Assembly (NCBI GenBank): GCA_002102555.1
Contig: MCFL01000007.1
Coordinates: forward strand, 62,001 to 126,000
Direction: 5' to 3'
Source of the DNA: Catenaria anguillulae PL171
Taxonomy: Eukaryota > Blastocladiomycota > Blastocladiomycetes > Blastocladiales > Catenariaceae
DNA: 64,000 nt
Shown one piece after another: positions 44,983 through 58,585 of this stretch; positions within the stretch are counted from its first letter, which is position 1, and every line of letters starts with the position of its first letter. A program made the translations under genes and the position numbers. The notes beneath the pieces are model-generated. The model did not search any database. It was not told the origin of the DNA and worked only from the letters and a program-made list of their open reading frames with translations.

Positions 44983-47900
44983 CTACGCATCGGCCGACTC
45001 GAGCTGAGCTTGGACCAAAGCGAAGTAGTGACCCTTCAACGTCAGCAGTTGTTTGTGGGTGCCTTGCTCGACTACCTTGCCCTTGTGCAGAACAAAGATG
45101 ATGTCGGCATTGGCCACCGTGGATAGACGATGTGCAATGGAAATGGATGTACGACCGCGAGACGCAGCGTCGAGAGCGCGTTGGACGGCAACTTCAGACT
45201 CGGAATCCAGAGCACTCGTCGCTTCCTAAACGATTGGGAATAAGGAATCAAAAACAAGCGAGCACGTGGATCTGGATCAGCGGCCGGAAAATGAAAGAGG
45301 CAACATGAATATTGTACGCACGTCAAGCAGTAGGATCTTGGGTTTCCGCATCAGCGCGCGGGCAATGGCCACTCGTTGCTGCTGTCCGCCAGAAAGCATG
45401 CGGCCGCGCTCGCCCACAGGCGTCTCATAACCTTGCGGCAGGCGCAAGATAAACTCGTGCACGTCGGCCTGCTTGGCTGCTTCAAACGCGTCCTCGTCTG
45501 TTGCCGTCGACGGATCCACGGCACCGTACTTGATGTTGTCCATGATGGTGCCGCTGAAGAGCACGGGCTGTTGGCCGACCAGGGAAATGACGGAACGCAG
45601 CTCGGCCAAGGGAATAGAAGTCGTGTCGACACCGTCAATGAGAATGCGGCCCTTGGACGGGTCATAGTACCGCTCCAAAAGTTGGATGCATGTCGATTTG
45701 CCGCATCCTGATGAGCCAACGAGCGCCACCTTAGCGCCAGCGGGCACCTCAAATGTCATTCCACGATGAACCTTGACCTTGGGGCGTGAAGGATACCGGA
45801 AGTGTACGTCCTCGAACTTGACAGAACCAGTGGCCGGTTGCGCCAACTTTGTCGGCGACGATGGGTCCACAATTTCGGGGCGACGGTCAATGACACGGAA
45901 CACTTCGACTGCGGCCTTTTGCGCCTTGGCCAGATCGGGCAAGAACTGAGAGATACGGCCTCCCATCATGGCCGAGAACATGACGACCGTGATGACTTGG
46001 AACTGGACAGTTGCACGAGAGTACCTCTATGGTCAGTGCCGGCCATGTAAACTACGTGCCAGGGAAACAAACGAAAAACATACCAGATCGGTGAACGTGT
46101 ACGTTTCCCAAATCATGAGCTGACCGGTGTACCAAAAGGCAATGGAGTAAACCAAAAAGACCATGGCGTTGGAAAGACCAAATGCGCCCGAGCCGGTTCC
46201 AATGGCACGGCGCATCTTTGGTCGATGGTCTTGAAGCAAGCGGTCATACTCACCGACAAAGTAGTTTTCGAGACCCAGAGATGCAATGGTGCGGACATTA
46301 CCGACAGCCTCGGAACTGAGAGAAGCGGCAGCAACATCGGCTTGTGGGTTGTGCAGTCCCTTTTGTGCCCGTGACTGAAACATGCCAGCGAGAATCAAGA
46401 ACGGGGCACAAGCCAAAACAACGAGAGCCAACTGCCACCCGGACACGAGCGCAATCACGGCACCGACGAGGAGAGATGCGCCAATCTGCATGATTGTTCC
46501 GAGGACATCACCGACAAGCTTCCTGGTCAAATTGGCTTCGGTTGCGAGCTTGCCTGCCAAAGCACCGACCGAGTTTTCCTTGCGGTCAAAGAAACCACCT
46601 TCTTGCACGAGCAGTGCCGAGAAACACATTGAGCGCATCTTGGCTACAACCGCCTCGCCCGAGACAATGAAGCACATGACCTGAACGTAGTTGGAAAGGC
46701 CCGCAGCAATGGCAATGCCGACGAAAGCCAGACCCCACTGTGAACCGAGCTCGCGCAGCCTGTCGGGGTTGTTTGCGTTGATACCGTACTCGGTAATTGC
46801 GCGGCCGTAGATGATGGCGTATGCGGGCGTGGTCGCGCCGGCAACGAGGGCGGCAATCAACCCACAGAGGATCCATTTCCATTGGTCGGCGTTGAGGCGC
46901 ATCACGCGCAAGAATGTGTTCTTTTCGGCGGGCACCTCGTCGTTAATCGTTTTGGTAACGTGGTTGGTCGTGGTCATGGCAGAGACAACACTGACTGCGC
47001 GTTCGGCGGCCGATGCCTCCTCCTCCTCCTCGGTCTCGTCGACCTCGTCGGTCTCGCCAGACACGCGTTGGTTGTGGACCAGGGAGTAGTAGTAGCCTTT
47101 CTTGGCAACGAGCTCGTCGTGCGTGCCCGTTTCAATGATCTCGCCCTTGCGCATGGCCACAATCTTGTCGGCGTTGCGAACAGTCGAGAGACGATCTATG
47201 GGGGAAAAGAAGGGCCGACAGCGGTTTGACACATGCTGCGGGAAAACAGAGAGTAATCAGGAAAACCACGTACGAGCAATGACAATCGTTGTGCGACCCA
47301 TGGCGGCCACATTCAATGCTTCCTGCACTACCTTTTCGGACTTTGCATCCAAAGCACTCGTGGCTTCGTCGAAAAAGGCAATCGGCGGCGAGCGAATCAT
47401 GGCGCGAGCAATGCTCACACGTTGTGCCTGGCCACCCGACAACATGCCAGTCGTGATGCGGGTATCCAACTTGTCTGGCAACTCGTTGACGAAATCGGCG
47501 GCATTCGCTTGGCGGAGCGCGTCCCAAATCTGGTCGTCGCTCACCGGCGAGTTGGTGCCCCAGGCAATGTTTTCGCGCAGCGTGCCGGTGAACAGGACGG
47601 GCTCTTGGCCGACGTAGCCAATCTTGGAGCGCAGCCAGTGCGTATTGAGCTCGTCAATCGGAATGCCGTCGAGGGTAATGGAACCGGCGTTGGGAAGGTA
47701 GAATCGCTCGAGAAGGCCGACACATGTCGACTTGCCAGAGCCAGATTGTCCGACCAGAGCCACGGTGGTTCCAGGCTCAATCTCGAGGTTGAAGTCCTTG
47801 AGAATCTGGGCATCGGGGCGGCTCGGGTACGAAAAGTCGACGCCCTTGAACACAATGTGGCCCTTGACGGTTTCGGGCTTGACTCCAGTCTCGAGGAATG

Positions 47901-49328
47901 GGTTGACGAGCGAGGGTCGGTCAATGACTTCAAAGATCTTGTATGCCGCGGCTTGTGCAGAGACGAACGAGGTAATGTAAGGAGCAATGTTGCCGAGCGA
48001 GAAGGAGCCGATACTGATGAAAGTCGATCATTGCAAAAGTCAGTATGCGGCGGTACCACGGTTGGACTGGCAACATAGCAGGACGTACAGGAAGGACATG
48101 AAGCAAGTCACGAGCACACCAACGCTCATTTTGCCATCGGCAATGCGAACAGCACCAAACCAGAATCCAAGGGCGTAGGAGCAAAAGAGGAAAAAGAAGA
48201 TGAGACCGACGCCAATACCCGCAACGTAGCCCTTCTTGGACTCTTGAGCGCGGACTGCCTTGAGCTCGACATCGTACCGCTGGGATTCGCGAGACTCGCC
48301 ACCAAACGACACAACCGTACGGATACCAGCGAGAACTTCCTCTGCGATGCCGCCGGCACGCCCGTAAGCAACGAGCGCGTTTTGCATAAACCTGATGGTC
48401 ATGTGGCCAGTGAACCCGAACGAGAGGAGCAGGAACGGCATGCACGCCATGAGCACGCCAGTGAGAACGGCACTACAGAATGTACAGCCATGGTGATTCT
48501 GTTAGCTGGCATCTGGGAACGAAGAATTGGGTGGGAATCGACGTACTCTTTCGTGAATGCAATAACCCAAGCGACGACAAACGTCGATACATACTGCAGC
48601 GTGTGGCCCACCTTGTCGCCCAATCCCTCCTCAACTGTTTGCACATCCGACGTGATGCGGCTCGTCACCTCGCCGCGTCGTTGGCCATCGAAATAGGCAA
48701 CCTCCTGTCGCAACAAGGCTGTAAAGTACGCCCGCTTGATACGATGTGTTTGCGCCTCGGCCGACCACTGCCACATGGACATTTGCAAGAAAGAAACCAC
48801 CAGCGTGATGGCCGCCAGCACCAGGAACTTGTAAATGGCATCCATGACGGCGGCGGAAAACACATTGTTGGCCTGGTCCGTCATTGCTTGCGTAAAGCGC
48901 TGCGGAGCTGCCCGTTTGCCAAGGATGTACACGTCGTGCTTGGTGTAAGCGTCGATCGTATCGCCGAGCAGCACAGCGAAGTAAGGCATCATGGCGCCGT
49001 TGGCGATGGCACCAAGTGCGCCGAGAATCATGTAAATCTTGTCGCGAGTCGAGGCAAAGCGGAAAAGTGCGAGGTAGGGGACCTTTTTGGGTGGCCCGGG
49101 GGCGGCCGGTCCATCGGAAGATGGGATCGGTGTTTCCACATCAATGGCGGTGCCGGGTGACATCTTGGTGTCGTCGGCCTTTGATTTTGAGTCTGTCATG
49201 GCAGCGGTTTTGGCGGTTGAGTTGGAGTTTTCCAGCTCGAGCAGAGGAATGGCGACTTGATGATCGGCTGCAGCCTGCGAGCCGTCGGGGACCGGACTCG
49301 TCGGCTTGGTTGCATCGGCGACGGTCAT
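44983..49328 (-). CDS. Full-length ABC transporter, ABCB/MDR (P-glycoprotein) type
   Basis: ATP-driven exporter. Exons: 49328-48547, 48472-48089, 48013-47274, 47195-46084, 46026-45322, 45225-44983; all phases agree, 1321 residues. Layout TMD1-NBD1-TMD2-NBD2. Seen: Walker [10 protein letters not shown] and GSSGCGKST; signatures LSGGQAQR and LSGGQQQR; Walker B followed by [12 protein letters not shown] and [13 protein letters not shown]-loops [12 protein letters not shown] and [13 protein letters not shown]-loops [10 protein letters not shown] and [10 protein letters not shown]. Each TMD has the usual hydrophobic segments, and an acidic linker ([10 protein letters not shown]) joins the halves. 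Both ATP sites look intact. Substrates cannot be read from sequence; multidrug or lipid export is typical. The ATG at 49328 has the context CCACCATGACC. Confidence 0.96.
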
Positions 49329-50586
49329 GGTGGTGGTGGTTTTGGTGATGACAAAGTGTGCGAGCAATCGGCTTGAGGCAACGTATGGTTCAATGATAGA
49401 GTGGGAAAATGTCACGCTCGCGTTTGTGCATCATAGTTTGGATGCCTGGCGCCGATTATGGCAGTGCGGCGGGGGGGTGTCTGCCTTTGTACGTGTCCAC
49501 AAAGGAGCGTGGAATGCGGAGTCGAGCCAATCTCTGCCAACGTCAGCAACCGGACTTGAAGCGGAAAGGGAGTTTGAAATCGCGGACAGCCGAACCCTGA
49601 ACGGAAGTGTGCCGGGACGTGGGATTGCCAAGAGCAAGGTAAGTCTGAAGTCGTCAGATTGGCCGGAGATACTTGGACAGATAATGCTGGCAGCAGTGGG
49701 GCGGCAAGTCTTTTTACAGTGGCGCCTTCGGCTGGGTCGTGCTTGAAAGGTGGTGTTTCGGCCGAGTCGGGCGTCAACTCTTATAACCCTTGCACGACTT
49801 CCGGGGCCGTGCCGGGCGGAGCACGCCTGGGGCTAGGGGTTGGAACCCTCGTGAACCACTGTTTGAATGCAATTGGTCATCGACGGAAAAGCTTATCAAG
49901 CCACACAGCTGTGGTGCGAACAATCTCGACGTGTGACCGCGTTCGTGAGTCAGACAGGATGGAGTTAGGCCGAGAGTCGTGGATTGTGTTGAGTGTATAA
50001 GTAAATTGATGAATCGATCGAGAGGACGTTCACGCAACACCAACGACCCTGCCCGCGACCCCGGCCACCTCCGTTGTCGCACCGCCGGCACACGCTCGAG
50101 TTCGCGCCGCTAACCTCTCGCCAAATCTCTCCGACCTTGCGCAACAGCGGCAATTCCAATAAAGCAAAAGCCGATGCATGGTAAACACGAAATCAAACGG
50201 ATGGATCATTGCATGAAACAAACTGTTTATCACACACACAAGAGGAGAGAAGGAAAACAAGGCCCACAGGCGGGAGGGACGGAAACAAAACTGGTGGGGT
50301 AAGGCGCGCAACGCCAACAACATTGACACGGGAAAGGAACGGGGCAAGAAACTGTGAGCGCTCGAATCAGGAGAGGAATCAAGTGACTTTCGTGCAAAAG
50401 AAATGTCGAGCAGAGAAGAATGGGACACTGGCAAGGAGGGAATCGATCGCACCAGGGAGAGAGGGGATAAATGAACAACCGAGGAGAACCTGAACTCACA
50501 GAGGGAAACTTGAAGGAGGTAGGTAGGAGTGCGACCGGCGCGCTGAAAAACTCGACAAAACCTAAAATGGAAAAAGAAGTGGCGAC
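49329..50586. other. Gene-poor stretch, ABC transporter promoter and kinase 3' flank
   Basis: About 1.26 kb with no coding frame I can support on either strand. TTATAAG on the minus strand near 49780 is a weak TATA candidate. Confidence 0.35.
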
Positions 50587-53500
50587 TCAAAGCGTCATCC
50601 ACTCGGACTGCAAAACTTCTGCTGCGCTCTTGCGATGATCCCACGACGTAAACACGGATCGAAACAAGTCAATCAGCGGCGGCGACACTTGGTTTGTTGC
50701 CTGCGACTTGCGCTTGAGCCAACATAACGGGCCAGGCTCGGGCATCATGCGTGCAAGCTGGTCGGGCAAGTAGACAATTGCAAACGGAGCGTCGCCGTCA
50801 TCCAAGTCGCTTGGACCGCCGGCACCGGCGCCCGTGCCACCACGGCTCGGGTTCCTTTCCCCATCGCAATCAACAACCATCATGTCATCATCCTCGCCAC
50901 CAGTGCCGACAGCACCGCGCGACAATGGTGGTGACGGCCACGTGGGCGACGGCAAATTGCCAGGTGTCTGGGGCTGCACACCCGACGACATGGGCGAATC
51001 CACACCCTCAGCGCCCATATCGCCGCCGAAAGCTAGGCCCGCAAAGTCACCCTGAGCATCCAACGGGACCGAAGCCAACGCCAACGTCTCGGCCGACTGC
51101 GCCATGGCCCGCGACGCTTGCGCCTGTAAATCTTGCCAAGCCTGCGCATCCAACCCACGCAACTTGTTGTTCTGAGCCATACTCATGGGCGGCGGCCGAC
51201 CAAACGCACTCAAGAACCCAGCCGCACCGCTTGCACCCGCGTTCCCTTGTGACGGAAGCGGCGCCAACAACGTTTTGTAATCGCGAATCTTCATGACCAA
51301 CCTGGGCTCAAACGCGTCCGAGAACGGCAAGTTGCCTGTCGCAAGACAGTAAGTGAGCACGCCCCAGGACCACACGTCACGCGCCGTCAAGTACTTGTCG
51401 ATTTGTTTCTTTGCCTTGTCGGGCACGGATCAAACGATTCGGGTGGACAATACTCAAGCGACCCGCCGCACCAATCCGGCCGCGTCGCGCGCCGCATCGA
51501 GAGTCTCGCTCAACCCGAAATCGGCCACCTTGACTTCAATATCCAAAATGCGGCGCGTGGACCGCCGAGACAAACGGTAGACCTTGGTGCACCCGGGGTT
51601 GCCCGTATCCGGTACGCGAGCCTCCCACTGCGCGGGCCCCTGCGATGCCGTGCGGAATGCGAGCAGCGGGTTGCTGTTGTTTGTGCTCTTGCCGCCACCA
51701 CTTCGAGACGCAACTGGCGAAAACATGCCTGACGAGATCCACTGCCCAGCGACCGCAGCGGCACCTCGACCTCGGTCTTGTCTCTGGCTTGTGCACCCAA
51801 GGTCCGGCCCGAGCTGTCCTCGCGCCACTCGCGCAAATGCATCGTGTAGCTGGCCGCGTGGCGAAGGCGCACAAGCGAGTTTTCCAGCTTGATGTCGCGA
51901 TGAACCACGCCAGCCTCTGTGTGCATGTAGGCCATGGCTGACATGACCTGGCGGGCAATGCGGCGCACCCAGTGTTCGGGAAGGCCACTCGACTTTGGCG
52001 GATGCTGGGCGCGGGTGAGGGCGTGCGACATGAGGAAATCTGCCGGGCCTGCAGATGGGGACGTGAGCTGAGGGTGCAGCAGATGCGAAAGATCCCAAAG
52101 GCCCGTTTCCGACGACAGGCGATCCCAGTCGTTGACGAGTTCCAGGAGGTTGCCGTCAGTGACCAATTCTGTGCAAACACAAGGACAAATGACGGAGGCT
52201 CGGTGAGACAATGGCTATAAAATCGCGATATGTTGACAAGAGGAGGATACGTACCAGTAAACACAAAGACGCACTCTGGTGTGGTAATCACATCGCACAG
52301 GTCCACAATGTTGGGATGGTGCAAATGCTGCCAAATGGCAATCTCATGCTCGAGCTGAACGTATGCATCGGCACCTTCGCCGGGCGGGCCATCCGTATCC
52401 GTCCTCGGGGCAATCCCGACTCCCGGCCCGACCGTCCCAAATCGCTTGTAAACCGCACGTCATGCATACCACAGGTGGTGCGACTCGAGACCCACCAAGC
52501 AAGGGCAACTTGGACTTGTCAACAACCACCTTGAGCGCATACCGCCATTGTTGGCCAGACTCTGGATGCGTGCGTGTCGCCACATGCACGTCGACGTGGC
52601 ACCCGACCCAAGTGGCTTGCCCACCACATACCCGCCTTCGATAGTGTCCCCCTCCTCAACAAGAAACCGCTCTCCCACACGGATGCAAACACATCCATAT
52701 CACTATCCAAATCCCCAGCATGCCCCAACACACTGCTGCTCGACGCGCCATACTCGGAGTAGACATCGCACCCAACAGACCCAGGCGTTGAAAAATCGCA
52801 CGGCGGATCGCCACCCGCGGCAGGAATCGGCGATGCCAACCCACCTGGCCCGCCCGCCGACCCTGCACCAACATCCATGAACGGCGACATGCCAAACCCA
52901 TTGCTGGTGCCTGCGGAATTAACTGGCTCAAAAATGAGAGCGCGGGCGACACGGGCACGCGCCCACCCGCCGAGCACACCGAGTCGGTGCTGACCTTGCG
53001 TTCGGTCGGGCCCGCGGGCCCGCTGTGTGGGCGGTGGCCATGCATGAGCGGGCTCGACTGTTGCATGGTTGGCGATCCGGGCGTCGTGACTGCCGATCGC
53101 GGCATACTTCCAAATTGGGCGAGGAACGAGGCGGCCGCCGATGTGGGTGCGCTCGGCATGGGCGGCGGATGATGCGAGTGGTGATGGCCCGGGTACATGG
53201 GAGTGATGGGTGACGAGGGAAGATCGTCGCCACCAATCGAAAAGCTCACGCCCCGCTCGCGGATCCCTGACCATACGTTGCGCTGCGTGTCGACCCGACC
53301 GATGTCGACATGGACGTGGACATGCTTGGTGCGCCAGGGGTGATGGGCATCTGCACGCTCCCCGTCGTCAAGTGCCGCTCGCGCGCTTGGGCGGCAGAGT
53401 ATTGGTTGCCCGCGTTGGCTGCACGCTTGAGCGACGGGCGTTTGGTAGCACAAGCGACGTGGACGAGGACCGGCGCACCAAGTGCGATAGCCGTTGCGAC

Positions 53501-56500
53501 GACGATGACGTCGATGACGAGGAAGGAAGCGGTGTTGTGGGTGGGGCTCCCAGCGGGCCAGCAATGTCCATGGGCGTGTCGCCTCCAACCATGAGCGGCG
53601 AGTCTGTGAGTCCCGTGTGACGGTGCCGGTGGTGATGCGACGGTGGCGACGTAGACAGGGCCGTGGCCGACATGCTCAAAGCCTTTTTGCTTGCGGCATC
53701 GAGGGTATGCCGCCGGTGCGCTTCCTCCTTTGCGCTTGCGGTCGCTGCTGCCGAATCGAGAATCCTAAACCCGACAGGTGCCGAACCAATCATGGGTTCG
53801 TTCTGGTCCTCTTCAGCTGGACGCGAAGAAGTTGGGTGTGTGATTGACGACGATCTCGGACTCGGAGGCAACACAAACGCGAGGTCCTTGGCCTTGGGCA
53901 TGGGCACAGGCATGGGCGCCACGGTCGAGTTTGGCGACGCAAGCGTGAGCGGCTGAAACTCAGGAAACTCATACTGGTGGTGGTGCTGATGGTGCTGATG
54001 ATGTTGCTGATCATGTGCAAGCGTCGGCGGAGTTGGGATCGGATACGATGGATGCTTGACGTCCGGCAGCTGCTCGGCCACCTCGTCACCAGCGGGCTTT
54101 TGAGCAAGCAAGGGCGCAGTAAGCAGCGACTTTGACAGTCGTCTAGCCCGAATCGACCCTTGCTGACTCGTCGCAGGCTGCCCACTCGCAGACACAGGCG
54201 ACTGGATCGAACTTGGCGCGCCCGACGACACGGGTGCACTCGACAACCCTGCTTCCTGCGCCAGTCCGTCTGTCGCAATCGCCAACCCGAGCGTGTTGCT
54301 CACAGTTCTCGCCGTCCATGGTACAACCACATTCGAGACAGCCACCGTGGGCGTCCCCGTGGCCGGCGATGCCAATGACGACGTCGACGAGGGTGTTCCG
54401 AAATCAGGCAGCGGACCCAGCGTCGAATGGCTATCCTCGTCGCGCGACGGCGGAACCACCAGTAAACTCCGTGCACTCGCATTGGACCCCGTTCGTGAAT
54501 GCCCCTGCCTTCTCCTGCCCCCAGATCCAGAGGACAAGATGGACGCGGCATCGGGTGTCGGGTTGAACCCAATCTGCAGCCGCACGTCGGGCTGGTGTTT
54601 GGGGACCGAAGTGGCAAGTGACGAGATGGAGCCTCCGGCAGGCGACGACGGCGACGATGGGTGGCCCGAGTGGTGTGCGTGGTGCATGTGCGGCTGTGGG
54701 TGGTGGAGCTGCGGCCACGACTGGCGCACGTGCCGCTCCGTGTCATTGTCCTGCTCATCCACGTCCATGGCACATGTTGACGTAGCGGCTGCAGACGTTG
54801 TACTTGGGGGCGAAATGACCATCGAGTCTGGCAACAGTCCCAGACCGATTGGCTCGTGCTGTGGGCCGACAAACGGGTCGCTGATGCGCATCGGCGTTGC
54901 GGTGGACGCAAAAAGTCAACGTCCATTGGGTCATGGTAGCGAGGGGACGACGTTGCGGCACGCGCATCACCCAAGTTGCCCACAATCGGCGTGCTACCCA
55001 AATGCTCGGGCCGGCCCATGTGCGAGTGTGGGATGGGCGAGCTTGCCGGCTGCTGCTGTGTGACAATCGCCGGAGGCTGTTGTTGATCCTTTGGTGGAGT
55101 AGATGATGATGGAATCAAGCTGCCCAGGTCCGCTTGACGCGCCACGACATTTTGCTGAGCTTTTCCGCCACAGTGGGCGGCGTGCCCTTGGAGGTGGCAC
55201 CCACGCCGAGCGGTGGGGATGGCGAGTGTGAATCATTCGGTGGAGGCGGTGAGGGAATAGTGGATTGCAGAGTCGATGTAGCGCTCGGGAAAAGCCGACG
55301 GGCTTCGGATCCTGGAATCACAACGGACGTTGGGCGGACAACACGAGGTGGCGAGGATGCGCGGCGATTCATTTCTACAAACACAAATCAATACCAAAAT
55401 CAAGTCAGTCGAGCTGACACAGGCCAAGGAGAGTGCAAAAGGGGCGAAACAATACCAAGCCGTGGACGGTCGACCAGTTGATGTGGCCATGCCGGGAAAA
55501 ACTCATTGGACGCGTTGATCGATTCGAGCGGCGTTCGCAACCCACCGTTGGCCTGAGCAGGTGCAGGGCCATACAAGAATGCACTTGCTGCCGACACTCC
55601 CTCGGTGGGCGGCCGGAACCCACCAACGACCGATCCGCTTGCAGACATGGCCGACTTGATGGTCCTCATTGACGCCCCACTGCCTGCTCTCTCAGGCAAC
55701 TCTGACGGCGGGGCAATTGACGACGCTCGACTCGCAGCACTCGTTGGTGTCAAGGAATCTGCTGAATTGGGCGGCGTCGCCGTAAGCCGCTGGTGGTGGA
55801 ACGGATGCTGCCTGCGCGGCAGAGGCGAGTCCGAAAGGGGCATAAATGGCGCGATATTCGCTTGGGGCCAAGGTGCAGGGCTCGCATTGCGTGGCGGGCG
55901 CAGCCGCTGGTGGTGGTGATGGCGATGCGGGCCATCGGACGAGGCAATTGTGGGCACGAGCGACGAGGTGATGCTTGCACCGGATACAGACGAGGAAGCC
56001 GATAAGGCGGATGGTGGCGAGGACAGAGACGTGGTGAACGCGCGCGACCCCGGAGGTGGAGGGTGAGGATGTGGGTGCTGAAGTGGGCAGGGGGATGGTA
56101 TAAGCTGGAGTGGTTCTGGTGGTGCTGATGTCCCAGAAAAGAGGAAGCTGCAGACAGGGTCGGATCATCGCGCTGGCTTGCGGATGTATGTGGCGCTGCG
56201 TCGTAATGGTATCTGAAGGCGCGACAAAAGTGGCCGATTCGGATTTGGAGCGGCCAGCCGTCGGAGGGAGAGAAGTCGTTGCGGGCGAAGGCGGTGGACT
56301 CTGCCATCCAGCGAGGCGGGCGTGGTGAGGGGGACGAGCAGATCGGTCACCCTCAGTCAATGCCTTGAGTGGGCGCTCGGGCCGCGCCAGTGCGAAGTGG
56401 TCGTTGAGAGCGTACAATGCAGATGATGAGTGTCCGTTGGCATTGGAGTGAGGATCGAATCCGTGCGCCGATGACGATGGTGTGTACTGCGCAACGTCCA

Positions 56501-56671
56501 GCTTGTCAGCGGCAGTGGCGCTGACGCTGGCAGGCTCGCGATCGGGTTGAGGACGGCTTGTGGCTGAAGCAGCGGCAGAGCCAGTGCCGTGCCTGTGCTC
56601 GAAGCGGCTGAGTGAGGAGGGACGCCGGACGCCGAGAAGAAGAGTGCTTTCGACGAATCGTGCGAAGCCAT
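50587..56671 (-). CDS. Very long Ser/Thr protein kinase with disordered amino-terminal region; frame unstable
   Basis: About 1970 residues. The kinase domain (roughly 52.7-51.3 kb) shows GGYVVGKPLGSGATS, Lys in YALKVVVDK, IAIWQHLHHPNIVDL, FTELVTDGNLLELV across an 86-nt intron (52254-52169), VVHRDIKLEN, VKVADFGLSETLD, CGGSLEYCPPESFD and DVWSWGVLTYCLATGNLPF. The activation region and catalytic loop look intact; a CAMK-like kinase of uncertain subfamily. A carboxyl extension of about 200 residues follows. Upstream lies about 1200 residues of Ser/Pro/Thr/His-rich disorder with a second intron (55455-55375). The coding frame drifts at least a dozen times between 56.6 and 51.4 kb, nearly always in the one-missing-base direction. 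The start could be ATG 56671 or 56694. Confidence 0.7.
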
Positions 56672-58585
56672 TCAACGGCGAAAGGGGATGGCATTATGTG
56701 GGATGGCGAAGGTCAAAGGGTCTTGCAGAAGAATAGAGAACGGAGAATTGTTCAGCAAGGCGAGGGGGCGAGGAATTGCTGCGTGCCTGGCGTCAACGCG
56801 GGAACTACAGCCCGTTCGATTGCCGACGAGGAGGGTGTGATACGGTTATGAATGAAGAACCGTTCAAGTCGTGGAATCAATCAGTCGGATGGTGTGTTTG
56901 AGTTGCGATGCTTGACCTAATAAAGAAAGAAATGACAAGAAACAAGGGCAGGGACATGCATCACCATTCGGAAGTCAGCAAGTGAAAATAAATAAAGTGG
57001 CAGTGGATGTGAATGGTGTGTGGATCGTCAACAACGAGAACGGAAACAGAATGATTGAAATCGATCCAGCATGTAATAGCCTAGCAAGTAGCTGCAAGCG
57101 GGTATGCGCAGGTATATACTTGGGCAACGCAATCGGCGCATGAATGATTGATGACAATCGGGTCCCAGCATGGGTGCAGCAGCCAAGTATCCAAGCACCG
57201 ACTCATGATGCGTCACGCCATGCACGTCAATACAAGTGACGTTTGCGAGCTGGTGAGTGCTTGAGACAGGGCTGTAATCATTTTCAACCGGAAGAGCACA
57301 AGTGAGGGCCTCCGCGCAACACGCAAGCAAGCAGACAGGCGTGGGAGGCGCTCCAACCCACGCGCACAAGTCTGTTTGGATGCGCGAGAAAGAACCAGCT
57401 GGCCTTGTGGCGAAAGCCGAACGATGGAAGCGCAACAATGGGGAGAAGAAAAGATGCAACTGGAGGTGCGGCGGAGAGTGACATGACGGAATGCAACAGC
57501 GCAAGCGGGAACATACGGTGCGGGAGACAGGGATAGGCGTATTGCCCAAGCTCGCGGGCGTCAAAGTGTCGCCGACGTTGATTTGGCTCAAAGTACTTAC
57601 GTGACTAGTTGCGACGGACGGAAGTCGAGGCGGTGCTGTTGAAGGTGGCGAAGAGACGCGACGAATGCGCAAGCTGATAGCAGATGGTCGCTGGTTGAGT
57701 GGTTGTGGCTTTGGCTAATGCTCTGGGAATCGGGCCAGGCAGGTGAACTCTCTTGCCGATAAATAATTATAAGATGTGGCTGCTTCTCGGCGTGAGCACG
57801 GCTACTGAGCGGAAGCGATCGACAGGCACACAAAGGGACAAATGGCGTAAGTTTTACATCGTGTACGAAAGGGAGAAGTGGTCAGGCGACAGAACAGCTT
57901 GGTGCGCCTGCCTGGCCGACCCGACCACGGTCGCAGGCAGCTTTCGGCTTCCGCATTGGTCCATTGACGGCGTTTCCTGTACATACATTCTTACGGTCAA
58001 AGGATGGTCAACAGCGTGCAGGACTGCAGCAATGCAGTAAGATCACGAGTTCGGAAGCTGGCGGGAGAGAAAGACTGTTCTCGGTCAGCAGTCAGGTCGG
58101 CAGTTTTCAGTTGAAAACGAAACCACGCCAACACAAACACACAGGCCATACATCACGAAAACACGTCCTCCCTGGGCGATTCCTGGCTCCATGAACGCGT
58201 GCGCCAGGATGTGGAGGCACAACGCTGCCAGACTTATGGTGCAGAAAATGGTGCAGCATCTGCGGAGCCGTCGACCTATGGAGGTTGGCAAGACAGAGTA
58301 GATGCCGGCCGGCCAACCATCATACAAAGGCATGGGCTCATTTCCTCATGGCTGAGTTGAATCACGAGCCCGTGTAGAGGACGCGTGATTTCTTTTGATT
58401 AGATAAAGACGGCGTTGTTCGCGGATCGACGCACTCGGATCGGCGGACTGGCTTCCTTGGTCATTCTGCGCATCTTCCATGATCATCTTTGTTTCCTCAA
58501 GTCACAATATGTACACCTCAACACAAACATCCAAGCTTGAATACAATCAACGCATGTATATGTATTTAAAAACGTCCTCCTCTCC
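56672..58585. other. Long stretch without a supported gene
   Basis: About 1.9 kb upstream of the long kinase. Minus-strand frames of up to 214 codons (57028-57672) exist but show no family resemblance, and their plus-strand counterparts are equally open. An unrecognised 5' exon or long leader of the kinase could lie here. Confidence 0.35.

Noticed and set aside
57028-57672. 214-codon minus-strand frame upstream of the long kinase
   Set aside because: Cys/Ser/Leu mix without motifs; equally open on the other strand; might contain a leader exon but cannot be supported.
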